In this document: one piece after another, positions 1 through 11,565 of the stretch | Layout of the letters: the number at the start of each line of letters is the position of its first letter | Numbering within the stretch: position 1 is the first letter of the stretch | Program-made: the position numbers and the translations under genes | Origin: Temnothorax longispinosus | Lineage: Eukaryota; Arthropoda; Insecta; Hymenoptera; Formicidae | NCBI RefSeq assembly: GCF_030848805.1 | Contig: NC_092360.1 | Coordinates: 12,338,001 to 12,402,000, forward strand | Direction of reading: 5' to 3' | DNA: 64,000 nucleotides | Notes under the pieces: generated by a model | The model's database searches: none | Seen by the model: the letters and a program-made list of their open reading frames with translations, nothing else | Told to the model about the DNA's origin: nothing

Positions 1-270
1 AACGATGCCCGATGTAAAATACGCTGGCTTCGCCGTGCAATTTCCGAAGAGTGCTGGAAAACACGTCGTCGAATCCTTCCCCCCCATGGTTGGAAAATCC
101 CGGACTATCGTGTTCGCGGGATTTAAGGCGCGCCGCAATCGCCGGGATTCCGTGGGCGAGCCGCTGTAAATTTTCGCGGTTACGGTTTTCGGAATTACGC
201 AAGAAAGAAGGACACGCCGCTCTTCTCCGCTTCGCATTGTCGCACATTTAAGTCCGTGCGCGATCGCCTC
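1..270. other. GC-rich segment at the window edge, no assignable gene
   Basis: This segment is richer in CpG than the AT-rich DNA that follows. On the plus strand a 54-residue open frame runs from an ATG at 5 to a TAA at 167-169, and another short frame spans 51-251. A GTAAGTA donor-like sequence follows at about 270. Neither frame reaches that donor and neither product is recognised. It may be the end of a 5'UTR or promoter island whose remainder lies to the left of the window. Confidence 0.25.
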
Positions 271-2792
271 GTAAGTATATACGACCTGATTGCAAGGGCG
301 TAGCTACCCTATATGCTATATACTCAAACACAATGCAAAGTTAGGAAAGAATTCGTATGTGGCCATTAAGAGATAATTTAAGAGTTAATGCGGCTATACT
401 TTACGACATATAATTGTATTGTCAAAATTTTTTTAAACACCTTATTTTTACTATAAAAATACAAAAATAAAATTATAATTATACATGACATTATTATTAA
501 TCTTTAAGCATTAGAATGTAATATTGGTATATATGCAGGACATCCGAAAGTTTCATTAGTGTATGTAAAAATAAAATAGGATATATAAAATATCTTTACA
601 CAGACACACACACACAAACGTATGTATTTTAATATAATAATTCAAATATTGAATACATTTTGTGTCAGCATTGATGTTATAAATGTTAAAGAGGTAAGCA
701 TAAAGAAATAAAAATATAAAATATTCACTTTTAGATTTTTTTCATTAATTAATTAATGAATTAATTTTACCATAAGTGTAAAATGTTTAATTAATATTTG
801 TTTCATGTTAATCTTTCCTAGTATACGTGTCTAGAAACAGAAATATCGAACGGAACTTAACATTAATGAAAGTAATCAATGATATATGCTAATAAACTTC
901 ATCGAAAGCTCAAAATTTTAGCTCAAGTACTGCTTGATTGCGAGATTGCAGGAAATGCAGATAGCCGGGAGCTATCCAATTCCAATGCGTCGTAATAATC
1001 TCCTTTGTGTTATATTTGAACCACTGAATCCATATCAATGTAAAGCAAATAGTCTTCTATGTATATTCATCTTTAATAAATACTAGTGGTTATACTTAAG
1101 ATGACTTAAAAACATTTGGATTGGTGTTACATAAATAGTTGTAATAATCGTTAAACTAACTTTCTTAACGATTTACGTAACTAAAAACACATACACACAA
1201 AAAACGCGCTTTATTCATATTTTATTGCAAAATATCCTTTTGAGTATAATAACTGCACAATCAGCAGCGATGCATACATATTTTTTTTTATTTCTCCTTT
1301 AATTATTTAAAATGCTCATACTGAACATTGTTATTACTAATTTTTTATATACTTAAAATTTTTTATTGTTGTAAATTATAAAAGTGGTAAAAACCTGTCG
1401 CACAAAAGTGGCGTGCAATTAAATTTCGGAGGAAAACTTGCTTCAATTTTCGATGGAGAATGCCACTCAATAGCTCGTATGCGCGCAAAGTGAATCAGCA
1501 GCCTCTATATATATGCCATTTTCTAGTTTCTATCCTCTTAAATAATCTCACTTACTCTCCTCTTTCCGCAAAAATCACAATACAGGATATTTTGCGTAAA
1601 ATTAAGAGAGCAATTAAATGAAAAAAATTAACTTGTCCCGGAAATTACGTTATTATTATTCTACTGTATTTCATTATAATCACGGATTTTTGGGTTTTTG
1701 GTACAACAAAAACATATCCTTTCACTTCTCAGTGAAAATGGAAATCTTTTACACCAATATCTTCTCTCTTTGGAAAAGGTCTCTTTTTTTTCGACCACGC
1801 ACACGGAAACACGCGTAGAAAGAACCGTATTATTTCGCGTTAACCTAGTTTCCGTTCTCTCTCTTTTTTTTTTAGTGCAGCGTAGCCGGGCGCCGAGATT
1901 TCAGAGAGGTAGATGTGCGGATGATATATCGATGGTATACATTAAGGTCGTGTTTGTGTTTTCTATTAGGCTAATCAGGACCGTGACTGAGAATACGCCG
2001 GGCGGATGTGTGCTCGGCGCTTCGTAAGGAACCCGAGCGTATACGGCTGGATGTACACGCGTGCACGAGAACGTATGCGTGTGGGCGAAGGTGAGGCGAA
2101 TCACTACTGTCTGGATTCGGGATTATGGAGATTGCGCGCGGAAGTTAGGAAAGCTGCACGTCTCTTAGAGAATTTTTCCTCCGATTGAAAACGCCGATTG
2201 AACTACACAGCACTTTACTGACTAAACATTTATTTATATTGTTGTGTAAAACGCGATCGAAGAGAAGAGCGTGTTAATCCTAAAACGTTCGAAACTTCGT
2301 TAATCCGCTAAATTCTTGCATTCGGTTCGTGTGTTTCGTCTGGTATTTTATTTTGCAGTACGCATCTGTCAGTATTGTTCTAAATAATTTAAACAGAAAA
2401 ACAAAGTTAATCGTGTATGAAATAGAAAGATTCAAGAAAGTCTTTTGTTATTAAAAAAAAGTTATTAAAAATATTGGTTTTCACATAAAATCTTTGTAAA
2501 AAAACAATACTATTACATGATATCTCCTCACAAATATTAGAACAATTAAAAAGATTATTTTTACTAATTGGATTTTTCGTATATAAAAATTTTCAACTGT
2601 TGTGAAATATTTCAATAATCCAACATTAAAGAATTAATTGTGATTAATTTTCCATTCAAACTAAAATAATCAATTACTACAGAACAATTAAATTCATCGC
2701 AACAGGAGAAAGTGTGGTTTAATCATCATTGCAGTGAGCATAGCGAGGCGAAATAATTACTTACGAATGGCATATGCATGCGAGGAAGTAAT
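271..2792. other. AT-rich non-coding stretch
   Basis: No frame with exon-like boundaries was found. The stretch holds a short CA run near 604-615, many poly-A/T tracts and a moderately GC-rich patch at about 1,880-2,150. A good-looking acceptor (pyrimidine tract ending TTTTGCAG, about 2,350-2,357) is not followed by a convincing exon. Confidence 0.4.
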
Positions 2793-2815
2793 AGAGAGAG
2801 AGAGAGAGAGAGAGA
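2793..2815. repeat. (AG)n microsatellite
   Basis: Uninterrupted AG dinucleotide run of about 23 bp. On the plus strand it offers GAGAG, the core of GAGA-factor-type sites in insects, but there is no further sign of regulatory use. Confidence 0.9.
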
Positions 2816-5775
2816 CCTTTTCATAATCAAATTTATGTTAAAATTGTATTACATAGAACGCAATTCGCAACAGCATGCAAATATTTAGCCAACGATGTAA
2901 TCGGCATTTATATCTATTATGACAGTAGCTCCTTGGGGGCAGTGTTTACGAGATTGCTCGATAACCGGACACGACTATCGCCGACTGAACCTTTAAACTC
3001 TCCATCATGGGCACTATTTTGTAGCCGGCGCCATGGAGAGAAGTAAATTGTTACAAAGCTGCATTATACCTCTGGGATTATTATATTCCAGCGCGTTCGG
3101 ACTTCTTTCGCGAGATTTTTTTCTCAGCATACCCATTCTTTGTTACCGGCCTCCGCTATTGTTTCGGCACAATGCGAGATATATTCGCGAATGCGTAATG
3201 AACTTTCCTCCGTTGGCGCCGCTCGCGCGAGCAGAGAGAATATTTAAGACATGGAAGCGCTTTTAATATCGCCCTCGCGCGCGCAAAGTTAATTAATCGC
3301 GCGTATCGCGCGTAAAGCGCGATCTTTTCTTTTCGATTAAAATCGACTTGTGGCCATCACTGTTAAGTAATATACATTGTAGAAGCGTAAATAAGATGTA
3401 AAACTAGACTAATTTTACATGTTAATTCTTAATGCTTATCTTGTATTATATTTCTACAAGAAAATGCTGCTATTTAGTGGGACAAATAATCAACTTTTTC
3501 AAACGGAATATCTAAAAGTATCCGTCGGTACGCAGTCGAAAAGCGTGAAGAAATAAGTAACTAAAGTTGGCGATATGATTAAAGAGCAGCGAGTTTCTTG
3601 ATTTATTTGAATGGCGCCGCCCTCACAAAGAGAACGGTGTGATAATAATCACGCTGTAAGGCTTGATGACTGGATGCAACTGTTACAGGGAAGTCAGAAC
3701 TTAGGAAAAAAAAAGAAACAAACGGCGGTAAGAAATAAAGCAAGCCAACCTGCATAAACACCGTAGCGAAATAATAATCCAGATGGATACAGCCGCCGTG
3801 ATATCAGAAGAAAGTAATCTATCCTTTCACATTTCACATAATGCACGAAAAACTTGTGTGTAAAGACGTTTTTGCTTGTAGGTTTTTTCGTATTCTTCTT
3901 ACACGTTTTCAGTTCATTTTTCTTCATATCATTTTATGTCTAATGTAGTATTTCAGTCGTTGTAAAAGAATCGTAAACGGGTTTTATTATTCCAATATAT
4001 TCAGAGATATTAATTGTGTAGGTAACGATAAAAGTTTCTTAATAAAAGGATGCATATATATGTTATTAATAAAGAATTATTTATAAGTTTGATTTTTTAA
4101 GAGAGATTACTGTTTATCCATAATTAATTAAAATTTTAATAGTTTTGTCCAATCCTGCATCGACTACGTAAACGTTATTGATTTAGAAGCACTTACATCT
4201 CACTCTTCGCGCGGTTTGGAAATTTATTCCCCGACGGAATGTCTAAAATTTAGTAAGAGGCCATCTAAAGGGTGCGGTGAGACAATCGGAACGAACACGC
4301 GCGCATCGGGAGTGCTTGGCGAGAATGGAACTTCGTCATGAGGTAAATTAGCGGAGCCTGGCAAAGAGCTAAATGTACCCCATTGGGGTAATTTTATATT
4401 CATGGCCCGTTGCCAATAAAAACCAGGCGATTGAGAAAGACGAAAAGCGAGAGAAACAAAGAGAGGAAAAGAGGAGGAGAGATAGAGAGAGAGACAAAGG
4501 ATTGGTAACGGTTTGATGAAATAGTCCGTACTACTAAAAAAAAAAATCTTGCCATTCGTTTTGTTTGCAACATGCGGATGTGCTCATGTTTTCCGAGTGG
4601 TAACGAAACGTTTGCGTACGCCAGGGGAAAAACACGCGAGTCTCGTCCCGAATGCGAAACCCGCCCGCCGCTTCTCTTCCGATGTTATCGACTTTTTAAA
4701 TAATTCACGAGCCTCGCCCCGATCCCGGATAATTCGGCAAACGCGCGCCGGAGATTGCGGGAATGTCAGGATTAATTTTCTTGTTAGATAACACACACAA
4801 ACTGCTGCCGAAAGTGATATGCTGCGCATATCTTACACTTAACTAAGAATCTAATTTGATAGATGGACGTTCCTTGGAAAGATAATATAGCGAAATTTAT
4901 GAAAGAAACGTTGAAAGTGGTATAAATTTGAGTTGCAAAACTAAATAGAAGAGTGAAAATATAGATTATATCTGAATTATATATATTTGAAAATACAGAT
5001 TTTATAATTCAGATACATAAGCTTGCACTCCTTTCTCGTTATTATAGGTATTGTCTAAGCATGCTGTTTGGACAGTAGACGCTCTTAGTAAAGCTTGATG
5101 TAATAACTAAATCGTAATTCAGTTTTGCTTACAAAATAATTTTCGAAATTTTTTATAAAGAAGTTTTATAAAAAAAAATATTAAATTATATGTAAGTGAA
5201 CCTCAAGTTATATTGCAATAATAATAGTAAAATAGTAAGAGATAACTACTATATTTTACTTGCGACACATGTTTAACGAGACACAAAACAAATATTAAAT
5301 AACTTTATAAAGTAATGAGTAAATTATTGCTAGTACGCTTTGCTTGATTAACGAGTTGAGAAACTCGTAATTATTTAATTATTATATTGTAAAATATACC
5401 ATTTCTCATTTATAATTAATACTTTAAATTAATTAATAATAGATGTCTGGAGCACACACAATATAATTGTTCTAAACAATTTTTAAAAATACGCATTTAA
5501 AATATCTTGATATACTTGCATATACACAATAATTTACATGACAATAGTAATCTTCAATAATTTGGATAATATTTCTTCAGCGTGCATTTGTTTGTTAATT
5601 AAATATATGAGTGCCATACAAAGATCTTTTTAAAAAACAGAATAAAAATTACATGTACTCAAGATATTGAAATATTTTGTTCCGTAAAAGCATAATGCCT
5701 CAACGAATTAATACATTCTGAAATTGCATTTAACTGAAGATAGAACGCGTTGCTGTTTCAAAATATCGTCCGACA
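2816..5775. other. Non-coding stretch with a GC-richer patch
   Basis: Mostly AT-rich. GCGCG-rich words cluster at about 3,270-3,325 and a mildly GC-rich patch occupies about 4,200-4,790. Overlapping open frames on both strands at 4,549-4,829 have no splice context and look like chance frames in that patch. No gene is supported. Confidence 0.35.
4969..5015. repeat. Perfect 13-bp stem inverted repeat
   Basis: The arms TATCTGAATTATA (4,969-4,981) and its exact complement (5,003-5,015) are separated by a 21-nt loop. It lies in AT-rich DNA with no adjoining gene. It could be the remnant of a small MITE or simply a chance AT-rich palindrome. Confidence 0.5.
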
Positions 5776-5930
5776 TCAAGCTCTTAATCCTTTTAATCCT
5801 TGAACTCCTAATCTTCTTAGCATCTTCAGTCCGAAGCGTGTTAATGTATGCAGATCTTTCGATTGTGTAATTCTCTGTCGTTGAATTGGTCGCAATTGTT
5901 TAATAAATGCTGCATTTTCTTTGACATATA
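5776..5930 (-). CDS. Candidate terminal coding exon of a small minus-strand gene (unrecognised)
   Basis: Reading leftwards from a possible acceptor (a tract ending GTGTAG, complement of 5,931-5,936), an open frame of about 51 codons ends in TGA at 5,776-5,778. The C-terminal 18 residues (GLKMLRRLGVQGLKGLRA) are strongly basic, with hydrophobic residues every three or four positions, as in a cationic amphipathic helix. The implied intron phase is 1. The frame has no ATG of its own at the start, so it would need an upstream exon. The segment at 6,604-6,786 is the nearest candidate, but its donor is phase 0, so a further exon or another acceptor would be needed. No polyadenylation signal was seen nearby. 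The family is not recognised, and a chance frame in AT-rich DNA is quite possible. Confidence 0.18.
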
Positions 5931-6603
5931 CTACACGTAACAAGTAGGATTATGCTTGTACAGAAGCTAAAAAAATATCAATCCAATGTATCAATAATAT
6001 GTAGAAATAAAAACATTATTTACAGAGATTTAATTTTTTAGAAACCAGAAATGAATATTTCATGTACGACAGATATGAATATGTTTGGTTTGATGATAAA
6101 TTGATTACTATTAACTTTATATGATTACATTACATCATTATTATTCTTGCTATTATCATCATTATTGTAAGTATTTAGATTTAATGCCTTTTAATTCCTT
6201 TTAAGGAATTTAAAATCAAAATTTCCTCAACGATCATTTGATGAATGACTTATTATTGAGGACACATTCAACATCGAAAGTAAAACGGTTTAAAGCTTCA
6301 AGTTTCAAGAGCGTAAATGGATGGAAAAACTCGTTTACTTGTTAATTGCTAAGAAATTTAATTTGTAGTTTAATTGCCAAGATATTTAACATAGAAAATT
6401 AAAAAGTTAAGATTGACGATGGCCCTCTATCAACTTCTTTTTTACTATGAGAAAGTACTGCAAATTTTTCAAAAGAATCTACCATTAAGAGAAGAAATAG
6501 TGAAATTGAGACACTCAGTACGTGGTTACATAATGATATACAGAACGTTCGCATTTTATACGAGGGATGTGTTCTTAAAGATCTCGTATAATTCAGAACT
6601 TAC

Positions 6604-6786
6604 ATAATTTAAAACTAACTTTTCTCCCAGAGTAATTTGTCGCGTTATTTCAAATTCGTATAAAATGCAATCATATTTGTCTCGAAAATAATGGTCTGGC
6701 ACAGCTCTCGTATTATTATATAAATTCAATACTGTTATTATATTTATGATACATATGATTAAATGGCAGAAATGTACGAAGCGCAT
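6604..6786 (-). CDS. Candidate first coding exon, secreted-like N-terminus (unrecognised)
   Basis: On the minus strand an ATG at 6,784-6,786 opens a 61-codon frame that runs exactly in phase 0 into a consensus GTAAGT donor (complement of 6,598-6,603). The N-terminus is hydrophobic (CHLIICIINIITVLNLY at about residues 7-23) and reads as a signal peptide. A polar segment rich in D, Y, E and R follows. The exon lies in AT-rich DNA without a CpG island. A plus-strand frame of similar length (6,413-6,607) partly overlaps it, which weakens the case. No homologue is recognised. A possible 3' exon lies at 5,776-5,930. Exon status rests only on start, signal-like sequence and donor. Confidence 0.22.
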
Positions 6787-7479
6787 AATTAAAAATTACT
6801 TCTATTTTATCTCTACACTGTATTTAATGATCTTCTAAAATAATTATTTAAAATAATAAATACTCGTTTTATTATTTAGTTTATTATCTATAGTAGCATT
6901 TTTACTCATAAGTCTTATCTACTTAAGTATTATCTATTTATAAGATCAAAAATTTATAATATTTATAAAATAATAATAATAAATAAATATATCTAATTAA
7001 TCACATTTTATTATATCTAATACTTTATCTACAAAATATACATACATTTTTCCAGTATATACCAGTATTATTTCCTTCTTTACAACACTTTTATATCTCG
7101 AAATTTAATTAAAATTATTGTTCACCAATTTAATTGAAAATCGGACAAATGAAAATAAATTATAAAAGAAATATTCTTTTCTTCCAATAATTAATTTGGC
7201 CAAATATACATACGTTAAATTTCCCGATAATATTAATATTGCCGAGACAACGGTGATGCTAATTTTTCAAACGTATTCAGTCTCTCGATGATGTTTAATT
7301 TCGAATCGATGGTAAAGATCCTACAATAATTTCCGAGCGTGACATTATGAAAGCCCGGTTTGTAGATACGCAATGAATAGAGAGAATACGTCGCGCACAC
7401 ATACCGGAAGTGCCCGAATATGTTCCGTCCCGATGACTCGCGCGAAATCCGAAAGAATGAAAGGATCGGAACGTGCGCC
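6787..7479. other. AT-rich non-coding stretch
   Basis: Strongly AT-rich with many short A/T palindromes. Open frames here are short and lack splice context. Nothing supportable was seen. Confidence 0.4.
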
Positions 7480-8000
7480 CCAGTCATTTTCCGCGGCGGC
7501 GCGCAAAATAAATCGTCCCGGTGATGAACGCTTCATCTTCTCGGTGTTTGCTTTCGCAGAACAAAGCAGCCGAGGCATGCGCGGCCACCACGACGCTTCT
7601 ACGTATTCTGCGCGAGTACTTTCGATAAATTCGTCTTCGTCGTCGTCTCGCTGAGGTTCTCGCTCTCTTGTGTCGGGTGCGCAAACGACGACGACGACGA
7701 CGACGACAAGGACGGAAATAACAAGGAGAGGCGGAGAGATGCGCCGGGGACGTGCCGGGGATACCGACCATTAATTCGAGTGGTCCCGCTGGCGATGTGA
7801 TTATTTTCATGACGTTTCGATTCAAATCAAACGCATTGTTAAACCGTGCCTCATTGTGTGCCAGTTCCAATTTGCAGCGATATTTTACAGAGCGTCCTGC
7901 GATCGCGCGCTTGCACGCGCACGTGATCCCCAACAATTCCATGACATCCGGTTAATACCTGCGCCCTGTCCCTTCCCCCTCGTTCCCCCGCGCCCATCCT
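7480..8000. promoter_or_regulatory. GC/CpG-rich island with (ACG)n and (GTC)n runs
   Basis: A sharp rise in CpG content stands out from the AT-rich flanks. It contains a GTC-rich run at about 7,630-7,650 and an (ACG)n run at about 7,685-7,708, which are complementary to each other. A pyrimidine tract ending TTTCGCAG at 7,558 resembles an acceptor, but the following frame has no good donor. An arginine-rich minus-strand frame (7,484-7,942) owes its length to the trinucleotide run and is not taken as a gene. In insects such islands often mark promoters or first exons. No start site can be fixed. Confidence 0.3.
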
Positions 8001-10608
8001 CGCACCCGAGGCTTTTTATCAAGGCTCGATAGGCAAAATTATGGCCTTTCGGCGAGATGCTATATGGAACATGCCTGCGGTGCATACTGCTTTTGATTTT
8101 ATTTTCGGTTGAATTCGCTGTGATTTTGTCGGCTGCATTTTACTGGCTGTCGATTGGTTATACAGAATTCTTCATTTAAGCGAAATAATCTCGAAAGTCC
8201 ATTGTGCATAAGTTGCGGTGCATTGATTGGAAATAAAGTTTTCTCATTGCGTTTTAAAATTTTTCTGACTAAAGAAAAGTTTTAAATGGCGATACATTTA
8301 TAAGGTAAGCTTTCGTTCTAACTGCAAGTTGAGCTTTCTGAAGGAAAGATTAAAAGGAAAAGTATTTTGCTGCATAATAATGAGTACAGTCTCTATTCAC
8401 ATTGCAATCTCAAGGCACTAATGCTAGATGAGATGAGACTAAATTGTGCGCTAATCTTGAGTAGTGTATTGAAGCATGTTAATTCAAAGCTGTTCAGAGA
8501 AAGATAAGAAAAGTGAAAATGCAATATAGATAACAAAGGGAGCAGTTACGATAATGAGATTACGAATTAAATTACACGCAAAAATATACCGATCGATCGT
8601 GCATTAAAAATGCATTATGTGGTTAGCTGCATGCCATTGCGCGCGCCGTCGCCAGCGCACTAGAAGCCATCACGTAACTCCGATGAAGACAAATTAAGGC
8701 GCGAATTTAATTACAAATTACGAATTTAATTACAAATTCAAAATTGTACGTTAAAACTATCACAAGGTAAAAGCGAATAATATGGCAAAGTTGAATTAAA
8801 TTATAGATGAAAGACGCCTTGAGCGATTAAAGATGATACGCTCGCATACTCTGAAAATATGTCGTTAATTAACGTGACTTAGGCTCAATATGGATTATCG
8901 CTTTTGATATCTCGTCATTGACGAAAGCGCGAGGACAGTAAAATTTCTCGCTCGAGTTATTCAGAACTCGAAGTCGTCCCGTAATGAGTCCCTCGGGACG
9001 GATACCTCAAGGAACCAACCCAGCAAGGAGTAATCGAGTTTGCTTCGGGCACGAAGTCGTTTGTCGTCGCGCGGAAAGAAAGGAAGGCGAAATGAGGGAG
9101 AGAAAGAGACGGACGGAGGTAGAGAGCGAGATCCTACGATCGTCTCGATCGGTGATCTTTAAAAAAGGCTTTACTAGCTGTGGGACAAATAATTGGATTT
9201 GGTTTGCTACGAGTGACTTTATAGACTTGTATAATGATCAGAGAGCATGAGTTAGTGACAAAAAATGATGAAATATATATGTAAAAACCTTCTTCGCAAT
9301 ATTCTTTTATATCGCATTGTTAAAAATGTTATTAACATTCTCATAAAAATATAATTATAACAGAATATTTGGTAATTGGCGCATTTACTAAATAAGATTG
9401 CAATCCTTGTTAAAAAGTAAAATAATTTTTTATCTGCTAAAATTTAATTGTAAGCGTATTCTCTTGCAATTTGCAAAAATTCGATATTAAATGCGACAAA
9501 TAGGAGAAATAATTATTAAATAATTAAAGAAGCAAACAAGCAATTAAGTTAAAACGATATCCTGGACATTGCAAATTCTATCTTTCAAAACAGTTGATTT
9601 TCCATGAGGCGTAATGAAAATCCTATGAATTTTCAGTAGGGCTCTGATCTACTCTTTAAGGTCATACTTCAAAAAAGGGAAGCACGAATAATCAGATTTA
9701 GCCATGACGAGATTTTAAGTCGAGTAGGATCAGTAATAGTCTTTTGTAAGTCGCTTGAATTTTTATTCCTGTTCCGCTTTTTATCGTTTTATCTCCTCGC
9801 GCATTGGGCAAACAATTTATCGATCTACTGCTTTTCCTTTTACGAATAATCCTCTTTCCTTACGGCCTCCGTGACATTTTTTAAATTGCAAATAAGCATC
9901 TGGGAAATGTTTATTATAACTGCGACAGTTATATCTAGATAAATCATAAAATAATAAATAGCAATTTAATTCTTGGTAAATAAATGTTGAAATATTGAAG
10001 TAGTCATCCAGACTCGTTACAAGTTGAATCAGTGGTCTGAATAAAAATCGATACTGTTACATCACCTGTATGAATTCCCGTGTAAATTGCGAAAAATCAT
10101 GTAAAACGAAGCTAACGGAGCTAAATTATGAATCAGCAATAGCTAAAATTTCTGAATTTACAAAGAATTTGAAATTTATTAATTTTTTTTAACAGCCGTT
10201 ATATTCATTGGTCTATTAAAAGGTTGCATATCGCGCTAACAACTTGCAAAACCGGTAACGCTCATAAATTATCGTGGAAAAACATAGTTCCACGTAAACA
10301 CTAGCTTAAAGCTTGGAGTAAAACCGGCTACCGTGTACACTGTATGCTGTATCTTTCGCAACTTCCGGAATTTTTTCAACACTCACGATTTAAGATACGC
10401 TTGGATGAGATAACATTTGAATGACGCGACTTTAATATATTATATATAAATTAAAGACTATATAGAAAAGAATATAAGGAAATTATTTCGCTTTAATAAA
10501 AAAAAAAAACAATGAATATTTTTTAGATAATATACTTACTTTGTAAACTGACTTGAATTATATGAATATGGAGCTTGGAACTATCAAGTCTCCAACAATA
10601 AAACAGTA
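8001..10608. other. Non-coding stretch
   Basis: Mixed AT-rich DNA with a moderately GC-rich patch at about 8,930-9,150 holding one 88-codon frame (8,984-9,250) without splice context. No gene is supported. Confidence 0.35.
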
Positions 10609-10791
10609 TACACTGAGAGATATTTTTTGCTGTATTAGCAAATCATTTGTCAGTATAGTGTCAGTAAACACTTGGTTTGCTGCGAGAGCTAATTAATTTA
10701 GCAATAGTAGCAAATCTTTTGTTGGCAATAGCAAAAAGTTTGCTCTCGCAGCAAATCAAATTTTGTTGTTACTTAAATTTCTCTCAGTGTA
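10609..10791. mobile_element. TA-flanked MITE with CACTGAGAGA inverted ends
   Basis: The ends are CACTGAGAGA at 10,611-10,620 and its exact complement at 10,780-10,789, each bordered by the dinucleotide TA (10,609-10,610 and 10,790-10,791). This is the footprint expected of a Tc1/mariner-type non-autonomous element. Inside is a second inverted pair, TTTGCTGCGAGAGC near 10,675 and its partial complement near 10,740. The word GCAAATC also recurs. The total of about 179 bp leaves no room for a transposase. Family assignment is inferred from the TA target and size only. Confidence 0.6.
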
Positions 10792-10866
10792 CCGTATCTA
10801 TGTTAATCTGTTTATTCTGTATTATAAGTCTCGAAGGATAATTGGATAGACGCGTTGAGTACTCAC

Positions 10867-11010
10867 ATCCAACAAGTCTAATCCTTCCACGACATCCTTC
10901 AGAGACGCTCGCGCCTTCCCTCGTGCATAATCTCCAAAGATTGCTTTTCCCTCTCGCCGAGGTAAAAAACTAGCCATAAGGTAAAAGAAGAACGCGAGAA
11001 ATAATAGCAT
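10867..11010 (-). CDS. Candidate coding exon with signal-like start and consensus donor (unrecognised)
   Basis: The minus strand carries an ATG (complement of 11,008-11,010) directly preceded by an in-frame TAA. It opens exactly 48 codons that end in phase 0 at a GTGAGT donor (complement of 10,861-10,866). The N-terminus LLFLAFFFYLMA is a plausible signal peptide. A mixed, basic then acidic segment follows (GKAIFGDYARGK..., ending VVEGLDLLD). A GC-rich island (11,040-11,565) lies immediately upstream in the sense of this strand, where a promoter and 5'UTR would be. Alternatively the exon is internal, using a pyrimidine-rich acceptor ending CTTATGGCTAG inside the frame. The family is not recognised. 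Further exons would lie to the left. It is the best minus-strand exon candidate in the window, but unproven. Confidence 0.33.
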
Positions 11011-11039
11011 TTAGCTCAAGACGTACCCTGGCGTGTCGT

Positions 11040-11565
11040 GGTGTATATAGCATTATAATAATCGAAAAAAGTGGAAGGATCTGGTAGCCGGTTTTGATTT
11101 CAGGTCGTTAACGGGAGACGAGCCACGCGAGGTGCAACGAGAAAGACGGAGACGGGAAGCAGAGAATTGCCAGGTGCGAGATACGAGCCAGTCGATCTCT
11201 TTCTCTCTCGCACCGTTTCGGCTTTTTTTCTGCACCGCTCTTCGTTCTTTTATTCGATATCGGAGCGAGACACGCGGTAAACCTCGCGTTCCCCGCGATC
11301 GTTCGAATTAGTCGATTTTTCTCAGGGCTCGAGAGTCGATGACGACGTTGTGGAAATCGTTCCATTACCATCTCATCTCGGCCCCATCGCACTCTGCGGT
11401 TTCGAATGCCCGCTTCCTTTCCTCTTCAGACGTGTTATGCGAGATACCCCGTGTCGAGTGCATGCCCGGGCGATACTCGAATTATACCCGATGCCGCACC
11501 TTTTTATTTTGTTCCCGTTGAATTTACAGCGCGCTGCTTGTACCGGATCGTCGTCGGTGAACTAA
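11040..11565. promoter_or_regulatory. GC-rich island upstream of the minus-strand exon
   Basis: A CpG-rich block with pyrimidine-rich and purine-rich patches (CTCTTTCTCTCTCGC near 11,200). Overlapping frames on both strands (11,108-11,392 minus, 11,339-11,565 plus) look like by-products of base composition. Its position just upstream of the candidate exon at 10,867-11,010 suggests a promoter and 5'UTR for a leftward gene. No defined initiator or TATA element could be assigned. Confidence 0.28.

Noticed and set aside
6413..6607. 64-codon plus frame that looks protein-like
   Set aside because: No donor or acceptor at either end. It overlaps the minus-strand exon candidate, and a frame of this length is expected by chance.
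7484..7942. Arginine-rich 152-codon minus frame
   Set aside because: Its arginine runs are the complement of the (ACG)n and GTC-rich runs, and there are no splice signals or domains.
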